DNA of 64,000 bases from Agarilytica rhodophyticola (GTDB taxonomy: Bacteria; Pseudomonadota; Gammaproteobacteria; Pseudomonadales; Cellvibrionaceae): NCBI RefSeq assembly GCF_002157225.2, contig NZ_CP020038.1, positions 5,238,501-5,302,500 on the forward strand, in the 5' to 3' direction. The notes beneath the pieces were generated by a model that saw only the letters and a list, made by a program, of their open reading frames with translations, was not told the origin of the DNA and did not search any database. Each line of letters opens with the position of its first letter. Positions within the stretch are counted from its first letter, which is position 1. Position numbers and translations under genes: made by a program. This document shows positions 56,889 to 64,000 of this stretch, piece after piece.

Positions 56889-57737
56889 CTAGGCGCATTT
56901 AGTATTATCCAAAATTTGATGTTTAATATTGTGTTTATCTAGTTCAGCTCTAGAAAGGCTTAGCTCATTCACCTGCTTTGCAATATTAACAACATCGCCG
57001 ATAATTATTAGCGAAGGAGAAACCATTGCATGCTCAATAACAAGAGAATTTAAGTTTTCCAAAGACCCCATTATTTGTCTTTGCTCTTTCCGGCAACCAT
57101 TTTCAATAATGGCGATCGGCATTGTTGGAGACATACCTGCATCAAGTAATTTGTTTTCAATCACAGTGGCATTCGTTAAGCCCATGTAGAAAACAAGTGT
57201 GTGATTGAGCTTTGCAAGTGCTTGCCAATCAAGATCCAGAGTCTTCTCGCCATGCCCAGTAATGAACGTACAACCTTGAGCCAAACCACGATGGGTGAGA
57301 GGAATTGTGCTCGAGGCTGAACAACCTGATGCTGCTGTAATTCCTGGAATAATTTCTACCTCGACACCTTCATTTACCAGAGAGAGTAGCTCCTCTCCCC
57401 CACGGCCAAACACAAAAGGATCTCCGCCCTTCAATCGCACAATGTTATGGCCAGCCAAAGCTTTTTTTACCAGTAAGCTATTGAGATCCTTCTGAGCAAT
57501 ACTATGGTGTCCTTTGCGCTTTCCAACGTAAAACAATGGTATAGACTTGGGTAGCAATGCCTTGATCTCATCACTTACTAACTGATCAAATAAAATAAGG
57601 TCAGCTTGTTCAATTACTCGCATTGCTTTTAATGTCATCAGTTCTGGGTCGCCAGGACCTGCGCCAACTAGCCATACTTTACCTGACCCAGGTTGTACCG
57701 TGCCCGGGGAACCCGGCTGGTTCCTATAATTGGACAT
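56889..57737 (-). CDS. cobA: Uroporphyrinogen-III C-methyltransferase (SUMT)
   Basis: A 282-residue SAM-dependent enzyme converting uroporphyrinogen III to precorrin-2, the precursor of siroheme. Motifs: VWLVGAGPGDPELMTLKA, VRLKGGDPFVFGRGGEE, PGITAASGCSA and IPLTHRGLA. It is the single-domain form; the oxidase/ferrochelatase (CysG N-terminal) part is absent. It is first gene of the cobA-nirB-nirD operon, behind a sigma-54-type promoter. Immediately after its TAG stop the sequence reads GGCCTGTTAGC, similar to the terminus of the MITE-like element. Confidence 0.95.
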   Translation of the reverse strand: MSNYRNQPGSPGTVQPGSGKVWLVGAGPGDPELMTLKAMRVIEQADLILFDQLVSDEIKALLPKSIPLFYVGKRKGHHSIAQKDLNSLLVKKALAGHNIVRLKGGDPFVFGRGGEELLSLVNEGVEVEIIPGITAASGCSASSTIPLTHRGLAQGCTFITGHGEKTLDLDWQALAKLNHTLVFYMGLTNATVIENKLLDAGMSPTMPIAIIENGCRKEQRQIMGSLENLNSLVIEHAMVSPSLIIIGDVVNIAKQVNELSLSRAELDKHNIKHQILDNTKCA

Positions 57738-57785
57738 TTCTTACACCACCTTTAGTAACACAGACATTATTTATCTATCTGTGTT

Positions 57786-57801
57786 AGCAATAAAAATGCC
57801 A
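57786..57801 (-). promoter_or_regulatory. Sigma-54 (-24/-12) promoter of cobA-nirBD
   Basis: On the minus strand TGGCATTTTTATTGCT matches TGGCAC-N5-TTGCW with exact spacing. The -12 end lies about 50 bases upstream of the cobA ATG. The same 16-base layout precedes the nitrate transporter. Confidence 0.65.
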
Positions 57802-57909
57802 CAGAACTGAAAGTGCCAAAAAATCTGGTTTTTATTTTAAAATCAATGTGTTAGAAACATAAACTAATATAGCGCCAGGATTCAGACTAAAGAAAAGCCA
57901 CAACAACTC

Positions 57910-58010
57910 GCACCAATAAAAATCATTTTCGGTCAATATAAGTGCATTATTTTTGGAGATTGTTGTCTAAACCCAGCAGTGGCTATTATTTAAAAAGTGG
58001 TAGCGCACCA
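57910..58010 (-). promoter_or_regulatory. Possible activator sites in the cobA-moaA divergent region
   Basis: GCACCA occurs at 57910-57915 and 58005-58010. The second is part of the palindrome TGGT-N5-ACCA (57998-58010). They lie about 110-210 bp upstream of the cobA -24/-12 element, where NtrC-type enhancers act. The rest of the 442 bp gap (57738-58179) holds no gene I can see. Confidence 0.35.
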
Positions 58011-58188
58011 AAATAAAACATGCGCAAACTGGTTAGAGTATTAAACACACGAAAGGTAGTGACAATGAAATTAATGAACAGCAAAAGAGCACGATATGAA
58101 ATGTAACGTGACAATTTGAACTGAAATTCGAGATTTGTTAACCAATGTTAATAGCCTTTCTTGCCATAGTAATGAATAATTGCACTCT

Positions 58189-59181
58189 ATGACTTCTGCA
58201 AACTTATCTGATAACTTCGGCCGCCTAATCGAATATCTACGATTATCCATTACAGATCGATGTGATTTTCGTTGTATCTACTGCATGGCTGAAGAAATGA
58301 CCTTTCTACCGCGTAAAGAAGTGCTCAGTCACGAAGAGTTAGTACGACTCAGTCAAACCTTCGTAGATTTGGGAGTAAGTAAAATACGTATTACTGGTGG
58401 TGAACCACTGATACGCAACGATGCACTCCACCTGCTTCAGCGTCTAGGTGCAATAGAACATTTACAGGAACTCTGCCTAACAACCAATGGCTCACAGCTA
58501 ACTAAGCTGGCCAAACCTCTAGCACAGGCGGGTGTCAAACGCATTAATGTAAGTTTGGATTCTCTGCGAGCAGATAGATTTAAGCAGCTCACCCGCGTAG
58601 GAGATTTGCAGAGGGTTCTTGATGGTATTGAGTGCGCTCTTGATGCCGGCTTTGAAAAAATTAAAATCAATGCAGTATTAATGAAGAACTATAACCTCGA
58701 TGAAGCCTTACCGCTTGCTAGCTACGCTCTTGAAAGAGGTATGGATATTAGTTTTATCGAGGAAATGCCCCTGGGAGAAATCAGCAGCCACGCGCGAGAT
58801 GCTGAGTTTATCAGTAGCGAAGATGTGCGCAACCTACTTGCCACAAACTTCCAGCTCAACCCCTCTGAACATTCAACGGGCGGGCCATCGCGCTACTGGG
58901 AGGCAGAGGGCTATGCCGGCAAAATAGGATTTATATCACCTCACACTGACAATTTTTGTGCAAGCTGCAACCGCGTTAGAGTCACCGCTTCCGGCAGGCT
59001 ATTGCTATGCCTTGGCAATGAGCATAGTGTCGACCTCAAACAGGTCATGCGTGCAAATGATGATGATCAAGTATTACGTCAAGCGATTATTGAAGCGATG
59101 CAGATAAAGCCAGAGAAACACGAGTTTGATTTAACTCAGGAACCCCAGATACTGCGCTTTATGAATGCAACAGGTGGCTAG
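58189..59181 (+). CDS. moaA: GTP 3',8-cyclase
   Basis: A 330-residue radical-SAM enzyme that starts molybdenum cofactor synthesis from GTP. The SAM cluster cysteines are C25, C29 and C32 (CDFRCIYC). The C-terminal second [4Fe-4S] site is in NFCASCNRVRVTASG plus a further Cys (LLLCLG), and the protein ends in the conserved GG needed for activity. The ATG at 58189 is used; an in-frame TTG lies three codons upstream. It is first of a moaA-moaB-moeA cluster, divergent from cobA. Confidence 0.96.
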   Translation: MTSANLSDNFGRLIEYLRLSITDRCDFRCIYCMAEEMTFLPRKEVLSHEELVRLSQTFVDLGVSKIRITGGEPLIRNDALHLLQRLGAIEHLQELCLTTNGSQLTKLAKPLAQAGVKRINVSLDSLRADRFKQLTRVGDLQRVLDGIECALDAGFEKIKINAVLMKNYNLDEALPLASYALERGMDISFIEEMPLGEISSHARDAEFISSEDVRNLLATNFQLNPSEHSTGGPSRYWEAEGYAGKIGFISPHTDNFCASCNRVRVTASGRLLLCLGNEHSVDLKQVMRANDDDQVLRQAIIEAMQIKPEKHEFDLTQEPQILRFMNATGG

Positions 59182-59233
59182 GTTAAAATACCGCTACCAC
59201 ATTTAATTCTTTATTTATCGAGTTAGAACTATT

Positions 59234-59752
59234 ATGCCAGAGAAATTTGACGCCTTTGTGCCATTAAATATGTGTGTTTTGACTGTGTCAGATACGCGAA
59301 CAAACGAGAACGATACTTCAGGGCAAAAACTCGTGGATTGTCTTACCGCAGCGGGCCACAAATTACATGATCGCACCTTGGTAAAAGACGATGTCTACCA
59401 CATACGCGCAGTAGTGTCTCAGTGGATATACGACGGTGCAGCCCAGGTAGTGTTAATTACTGGAGGCACCGGCTTTGCAGGTAGAGACAGCACTCCAGAA
59501 GCCATGCACCCTTTATTGGATAAAGAAGTCACCGGCTTTGGCGAGCTTTTCCGTCAAGTTTCCTATGATGAAATTGGCACATCAACTATTCAGTCCCGCG
59601 CCTTTGCAGGCTTTGCTAACAAAACTCTTATATTTTGTCTGCCCGGCTCTACTGGTGCTTGTAGCACCGCTTGGAACAAAATTATAGAAGAACAAGTAAA
59701 TTCTTTAACACGTCCCTGCAATTTTGTTGGTCAACTGGTGGCTAACAAGTAA
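59234..59752 (+). CDS. moaB: Molybdopterin adenylyltransferase-like MoaB
   Basis: A 172-residue MogA/MoaB-family protein with LTVSDTRTNENDTSGQKL, ITGGTGFAGRDSTPEA and FCLPGSTGACSTAW, the molybdopterin-binding motifs. Length and sequence pattern favour MoaB over MogA. It probably adenylates molybdopterin before metal insertion by MoeA. It lies about 52 bp after moaA and 46 bp before moeA. Confidence 0.93.
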   Translation: MPEKFDAFVPLNMCVLTVSDTRTNENDTSGQKLVDCLTAAGHKLHDRTLVKDDVYHIRAVVSQWIYDGAAQVVLITGGTGFAGRDSTPEAMHPLLDKEVTGFGELFRQVSYDEIGTSTIQSRAFAGFANKTLIFCLPGSTGACSTAWNKIIEEQVNSLTRPCNFVGQLVANK

Positions 59753-59798
59753 AACCTAACCACATTCCCTATGCGTTATCAATATAAAGTGAGAGCCA

Positions 59799-60992
59799 AT
59801 GCTTGAAGTCGAGGAAGCGCAACAAAATATTCTAGCTGCAATAGAGTCAATAACGTGCGAGCAGAGCGTCGGTATCGCACAGGCCTGCAATCGTGTTTTA
59901 GCACACGATATAGTCGCTAAGGTTAACGTACCCCCAGCGGATAATAGTGCAATGGATGGTTACGCGGTCAATGTTTATGAATTAACTGATGGTCAGTCTG
60001 AATTCCCAGTTTCGCAGCGCATACCTGCAGGTGCGGCACCTTCTCCGTTAAAGGCAGGGTCTGCTGCAAGAATTTTCACAGGCAGTGAAATACCTCAAAA
60101 TGCCAACGCAGTTATTATGCAAGAAAACTGCGAAGCACTGGACAGTGAAAGGGTAAGAATTTTAAAAACACCTAACATAGGAGAAAACATTCGAGCCTGT
60201 GGACAAGACATAAAAGCCGAGCACACCATTTTAACCAAAGGGCAGCGCTTAAAACCTCAGCACATAGGTCTAATCGCTTCCATTGGCGAGTCCGAAGTGA
60301 GTGTACGTAGAAAAATTAAAGTTGCCTTGTTAAGTACTGGGGATGAATTAGTAGAACCCGGCTCACCTCTTAAACCCGGTCAAATTTATAACTCAAATTT
60401 ACCCATGCTTGTATCTTTCCTGACCATGATGGGGTGTGAAGTTATTGAAAGGACAATTGTCGAAGATTCCTATGCAAGCACCTGCCAAGCACTAGAAAGC
60501 AGCGCAAAGGATGCAGATCTGGTTATTTCTACTGGAGGCGTTTCAGTTGGTGAAGAAGATCATGTTAAGGAAGCTGTGAAGGCACTGGGTGAACTTGCCG
60601 TATGGAAGGTAAGAGTAAAACCCGGAAAACCTCTAGCTTTCGGAAAAATTGGCAACACAGCTTTTTTAGGCTTACCTGGTAATCCTGTGTCAGCTTTTGT
60701 CACGTTCATATTATTTGCATCCCCTTTGCTTAAAAAACTTCAAGGCGAAAAAGATACTGCCCCTGTAAGTTTTTATTTACCTGTTAATTTTGCGGTAAGT
60801 AGAGCACAAACACGTCCGGAGTATATTCGCGTACGTATCAATAATGGCAAAGTTGAGAAATTTACTAACCAAAGTTCTGGTGTACTCACTTCGGTCTGTT
60901 GGGCACAAGCTCTGGCCTTGATTCCCTCTCACAAAGAGATGTCGGTTGGAGATTTAGTGCAAGTGTTTCCCCTAGACTCGTTTTACATCTGA
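59799..60992 (+). CDS. moeA: Molybdopterin molybdenumtransferase
   Basis: A 397-residue MoeA inserting molybdate into adenylated molybdopterin. Motifs: PPADNSAMDGYAV (about 45-57), RIPAGAAP, RIFTGSEIPQNANAVIMQE, LLSTGDELVEPG, STGGVSVGEEDHVKE and LGLPGNPVSAFVTF. Domain order and length are typical. It belongs to the moaA-moaB-moeA cluster; moaC, moaD, moaE and mobA are not in the window. Confidence 0.96.
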   Translation: MLEVEEAQQNILAAIESITCEQSVGIAQACNRVLAHDIVAKVNVPPADNSAMDGYAVNVYELTDGQSEFPVSQRIPAGAAPSPLKAGSAARIFTGSEIPQNANAVIMQENCEALDSERVRILKTPNIGENIRACGQDIKAEHTILTKGQRLKPQHIGLIASIGESEVSVRRKIKVALLSTGDELVEPGSPLKPGQIYNSNLPMLVSFLTMMGCEVIERTIVEDSYASTCQALESSAKDADLVISTGGVSVGEEDHVKEAVKALGELAVWKVRVKPGKPLAFGKIGNTAFLGLPGNPVSAFVTFILFASPLLKKLQGEKDTAPVSFYLPVNFAVSRAQTRPEYIRVRINNGKVEKFTNQSSGVLTSVCWAQALALIPSHKEMSVGDLVQVFPLDSFYI

Positions 60993-61079
60993 TAGTATTC
61001 ACCTGATAAGTATTTACCCAGGCCTACCCAAAAGCATTCTGGTTTTATGGCCACCAATAACACAAGCGAACAATAAACA

Positions 61080-61388
61080 ATGGACACACAAACGAAGACT
61101 GAAATCGAAGCAGCCGTATTTCAACGCTTATTACAACATTTGGATAGCAGAAAAGATGCTCAAAATATAGATTTGATGAACTTAGCAGGTTTTTGCCGCA
61201 ATTGTTTATCGAAATGGTATCGCGCCGCTGCTGAAGAACACGGTGAAGAAATCGATTACGATAGCGCCAGAGAAATTGTTTATGGTATGCCCTATCCCGA
61301 GTGGAAGGAAAAGTACCAAACACCTGCAAACGATCAACAAATGAAACAATTTCAGAGTAATACACAACAAAAGGAAGATAAGCATTAA
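61080..61388 (+). CDS. DUF1244 family protein
   Basis: A 102-residue soluble protein with the DUF1244 core FQRLLQHLDSRKDAQNIDLM and LAGFCRNCLSKWYRAAAEE, containing two close cysteines (CRNC). The last 20 residues are a Gln/Lys-rich tail. It is followed after 9 bp by the MOSC gene on the same strand and follows moeA by about 90 bp. Function unknown; a metal or redox role for the CxxC is only a guess. Confidence 0.87.
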   Translation: MDTQTKTEIEAAVFQRLLQHLDSRKDAQNIDLMNLAGFCRNCLSKWYRAAAEEHGEEIDYDSAREIVYGMPYPEWKEKYQTPANDQQMKQFQSNTQQKEDKH

Positions 61389-61397
61389 GGAGATAAA

Positions 61398-62255
61398 ATG
61401 AAAGTAAGCGCAAGCATTTCTGGCCTTTATGTATATCCAGTTAAATCATTACAGGGGATTTCACTATCGCGTGCAGTGGGCTTAGTATCTGGTATCGAAC
61501 ATGATCGGCAGTGGGCGATTTTTACCGACGATGGCACCCCATTAACTCAACGTAAAAAGCCGAATATGGCTTTGATAAAGCCTAGTATCGAAAATAATGG
61601 CTTAACATTATCTGCGCCAGAAATGGGCAGTATATCCGTTGCAACTCCGAAACATGACAAGGAGCCTATCCCAGTAAAAGTGTGGAAAGATCACAGCTTC
61701 GGTCAAAGTGCAGCCGATGATGTTAACCAGTGGATCACTGAAGCTTTAAAATCAGATGTTCCTCTACGTTTGCTAAAAGCTCACCAAGGGCATAAAAGGG
61801 AGTTTATTAAGCCTGAACGCTTTGCTGTCGACAGTCAATATTTCTCTGATGCCGCGCCCTACCTTATTGCTAACAGTGCATCTTTAGAAGCATTGAATCA
61901 AAAACTCCATGAGCAAAACTTAGACGAAGTGGATATGCGAAACTTTCGCGCCAATATAGTTTTATCAGGGTTACCGGCTTTTAGTGAACATCAATATCAG
62001 TATCTCACTTCATCGGCACACGATTTCGCATTTAACTTGGTTGATCATTGCCAGCGCTGCATTATGATCACAGTTAACCCTGATACAGGGGAGTATTTGC
62101 CCAAGGCTACACCGTTTAGATCTCTAACTGAACTCAATAGTATGCCCGACAACACCAAAGCGCCGGCTTATGGCGTCAATAGTACCTTAGATGGTATATC
62201 CTCATGCCAGTTAGAGGTTGGGCAGAAGGTAGAGCTATTAACAAACAAGCCATAA
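61398..62255 (+). CDS. MOSC-domain protein (YcbX/mARC-like)
   Basis: A 285-residue protein with an N-terminal beta-barrel MOSC_N domain (GLYVYPVKSLQGISLSRA) and a C-terminal MOSC domain with HCQRCIMITVNPDTGE, where the second Cys is the expected molybdenum ligand in YcbX/mARC enzymes. Unlike E. coli YcbX it has no ferredoxin domain, so electrons must come from a separate protein. Such enzymes reduce N-hydroxylated compounds with molybdenum cofactor. Its place after moaA-moaB-moeA supports cofactor use. AGGAG precedes the ATG. Confidence 0.87.
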   Translation: MKVSASISGLYVYPVKSLQGISLSRAVGLVSGIEHDRQWAIFTDDGTPLTQRKKPNMALIKPSIENNGLTLSAPEMGSISVATPKHDKEPIPVKVWKDHSFGQSAADDVNQWITEALKSDVPLRLLKAHQGHKREFIKPERFAVDSQYFSDAAPYLIANSASLEALNQKLHEQNLDEVDMRNFRANIVLSGLPAFSEHQYQYLTSSAHDFAFNLVDHCQRCIMITVNPDTGEYLPKATPFRSLTELNSMPDNTKAPAYGVNSTLDGISSCQLEVGQKVELLTNKP

Positions 62256-62327
62256 ATAGGACGCTTATTCATTGCAGTGGTTTACAATATTATGTAGATA
62301 AACAACTCAAGCGCAGCACTACCGTTT

Positions 62328-64000
62328 ATGATTCCCGTATTAAAAAATTTGAACCCTGTTCAAACACATTATTTGAGCTTTCTAGAAGCGCTGAAAGCCT
62401 CAGCATTCGCCGGCGACATCTGTCCTGACTACGCCAACCGAACAGTGTCGTCCACAGATAATTCCGTCTACCAAGTATTGCCACAAGGGGTTATTTATCC
62501 TGCCAATGAGGATGATCTAGTGCTTTTGTGTCAGCTGGCAGATAAAGAAGAGTATCGTGACATTGTGCTATCTCCTCGTGGTGGCGGCACAGGCACTAAT
62601 GGACAGTCTTTAACCGATGGCATTGTCGTTGACATATCCAAGCATATGAACACTATTTTGGAGGTTAATGCCGAACAGAAATGGGTGCGAGTACAAGGGG
62701 GCGTGGTTAAAGACCAGCTTAACGCTGCTTTAAAAGAATATGGCTTGTTTTTCGCTCCAGAGCTGTCCACCAGCAACCGTGCCACCATAGGCGGGATGAT
62801 TAATACAGATGCCTCCGGACAGGGCTCTTGCTTGTACGGTAAAACTCGAGATCATGTTATCGAACTAAAAAGTGTCTTGCTAGATGGCTCGGTTATTTCC
62901 TCGCAAGCTATTGCCGATAGCGAACTTGAAGCCATCTGTGCGCAACAAGATAAAGTCGGCCTTATTCATCGTTTGGTGGATAATATCTATCGTGAAAATA
63001 AAGCCCTTATCGAGGAGGTTTTTCCGCCGCTTAATCGATGTTTAACAGGCTATGATCTAGCCCACATCCGAGATGAAAACGGTCGCTTTAACCTCAATAG
63101 CCTTATCTGTGGTAGCGAAGGCACGCTGGGTTTTGTAAGTGAAGCAAAACTAAACCTGTTAACCATTCCTTCCCACGCGGCAATCGTGATTGTCAAATAC
63201 ACGGATTTCGACGCGTCTTTAAGAGACGCAACACAATTAATGCAGGCAGCACCCACATCGATTGAGACAATTGACTCAAAAGTTTTAAATTTGGCCATGC
63301 AGGACTTCGTCTGGCACCAAGTAGAAGAGTTTTTTGACGATCAAGACAATGCCGAATTACAAGGCATTAATCTGGTTGAGTATACTGCCCACTCCGAGGA
63401 GGAATTAACCCAAGGCATCGAGCGTTTAAAATCTTTGCTCAGTAAAGAAGCAGATAGTAACCCCAAGCGCATGGGTTACTCTATTGCCGTAGGCCGTGAC
63501 TCAGTCAATAAAATTTGGGGCATGCGTAAACGTGCAGTGGGATTATTGGGCAATGTTGAAGGCGAAGCTCGGCCCATTCCATTTGTTGAAGATACCGCCG
63601 TACCACCAGAGCATCTGGCTGATTTTATTTTTGAATTCCGTGAAATACTAGACGCTTATGATCTGCAATATGGTATGTTTGGTCATGTGGACGCAGGAGT
63701 CTTACACGTGCGTCCTGCATTGGACATGAAGCAAAATCGCCATGAAGAAATTGCATGGGAAATATCAGATCGCGTAGCTGAACTTACCCGCCAATATCAT
63801 GGCCTACTATGGGGTGAGCACGGTAAAGGTGTACGCTCGGAATATGCACCGGATTTTTTTGGTGACCTCTACCCACAATTACAACGGATAAAGGCCTGCT
63901 TCGATCCGCATAATCAATTAAACCCTGGAAAAATCGCAACCCCATCGCAAGATATAACCTTACTTGGCATTGACCAGGTGCCGACAAGAGGCCAAAGTGA
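62328..64000 (+). CDS. ydiJ: YdiJ-type FAD-linked D-2-hydroxyacid oxidase (partial)
   Basis: The reading frame is open from the ATG at 62328 to the window edge (557 complete codons) with no stop, so the 3' end lies outside. It starts MIPVLKNLNPVQTHY and shows the FAD-binding PCMH signatures PRGGGTGTNGQSL, TSNRATIGGMINTDASGQGS and CGSEGTLGFVSEAKL, then GMFGHVDAGVLHVRPAL and LLWGEHGKG. Close resemblance to E. coli YdiJ (about 1018 residues, from memory) predicts a C-terminal Fe-S domain beyond the edge. YdiJ is reported to oxidise D-2-hydroxyglutarate. It starts 72 bp after the MOSC gene. Confidence 0.92.
   Translation, partial: MIPVLKNLNPVQTHYLSFLEALKASAFAGDICPDYANRTVSSTDNSVYQVLPQGVIYPANEDDLVLLCQLADKEEYRDIVLSPRGGGTGTNGQSLTDGIVVDISKHMNTILEVNAEQKWVRVQGGVVKDQLNAALKEYGLFFAPELSTSNRATIGGMINTDASGQGSCLYGKTRDHVIELKSVLLDGSVISSQAIADSELEAICAQQDKVGLIHRLVDNIYRENKALIEEVFPPLNRCLTGYDLAHIRDENGRFNLNSLICGSEGTLGFVSEAKLNLLTIPSHAAIVIVKYTDFDASLRDATQLMQAAPTSIETIDSKVLNLAMQDFVWHQVEEFFDDQDNAELQGINLVEYTAHSEEELTQGIERLKSLLSKEADSNPKRMGYSIAVGRDSVNKIWGMRKRAVGLLGNVEGEARPIPFVEDTAVPPEHLADFIFEFREILDAYDLQYGMFGHVDAGVLHVRPALDMKQNRHEEIAWEISDRVAELTRQYHGLLWGEHGKGVRSEYAPDFFGDLYPQLQRIKACFDPHNQLNPGKIATPSQDITLLGIDQVPTRGQS

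Noticed and set aside
57738-58188. Molybdenum-cofactor riboswitch before moaA
   Set aside because: I could not recognise the conserved core or a matching set of stems in the moaA leader.

Overview
The window looks like chromosome of a free-living, probably marine, gammaproteobacterium related to the Pseudomonadales/Cellvibrionales. The support is gene content and gene order as I remember it from Pseudomonas: birA-coaX-SPOR-tRNA-Thr/Tyr at the left edge, and a purN/purM/DUF2066/hda/DUF2069/wrbA/arsC/yihY/proS neighbourhood. The DNA is moderately AT-rich and densely coded. I see no rRNA, phage, transposase gene or CRISPR array.

Layout. 1-7.4 kb: a minus-strand housekeeping block (tRNA-Tyr, tRNA-Thr, SPOR protein, coaX, birA, alr; terminator; yebC, aspS, fmdB-like zinc ribbon). 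8.2-9.8 kb: a Lys/Ala-tailed HU-like nucleoid protein and a small OTU-type cysteine protease that looks like an effector. 9.9-27.7 kb: HIT protein, proS, lytic transglycosylase, avtA, a lone receiver protein, yihY, DUF4153, a membrane protein coupled to a PspA-like coiled coil, arsC-wrbA-DUF2069-sppA, then hda, DUF2066, purM and purN. 28.3-32.5 kb: a pentapeptide-repeat/class III cyclase fusion, an HD-GYP protein and a peroxiredoxin-glutaredoxin fusion. 33.4-37.4 kb: nitrate transporter with a sigma-54-type promoter, a 263 bp MITE-like element, and a PP2C/Ser-Thr kinase fusion. 38.2-46.8 kb: accessory region with an autotransporter-type barrel overlapping a large repeat lipoprotein, then an AT-rich stretch and an 836-residue protein of unknown function. 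47-54 kb: panE, a small periplasmic protein, HxlR regulator, an OmpR/histidine-kinase pair, a di-haem peroxidase lipoprotein overlapping a second histidine kinase. 54-62.3 kb: nirD, nirB and cobA (minus) divergent from moaA, moaB and moeA (plus), then DUF1244 and a MOSC protein. The window ends inside a ydiJ-type FAD enzyme.

How it fits together. A nitrate-assimilation theme is split over two sites about 20 kb apart: transporter and kinase/phosphatase on one side; siroheme synthase, NADH-nitrite reductase and molybdenum-cofactor genes on the other. Both sites carry a well-spaced -24/-12 element (GGCAT-N5-TTGCT) with TGCACC-like motifs upstream, which suggests shared RpoN/NtrC-type control. 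The assimilatory nitrate reductase itself is not in the window.

Most worth a second look: the OTU protein and the 836-residue protein as possible secreted effectors; the barrel plus 15-repeat lipoprotein pair; the MITE-like element with terminus-like remnants at other loci, including the hda stop codon; and the peroxidase/histidine-kinase overlap.
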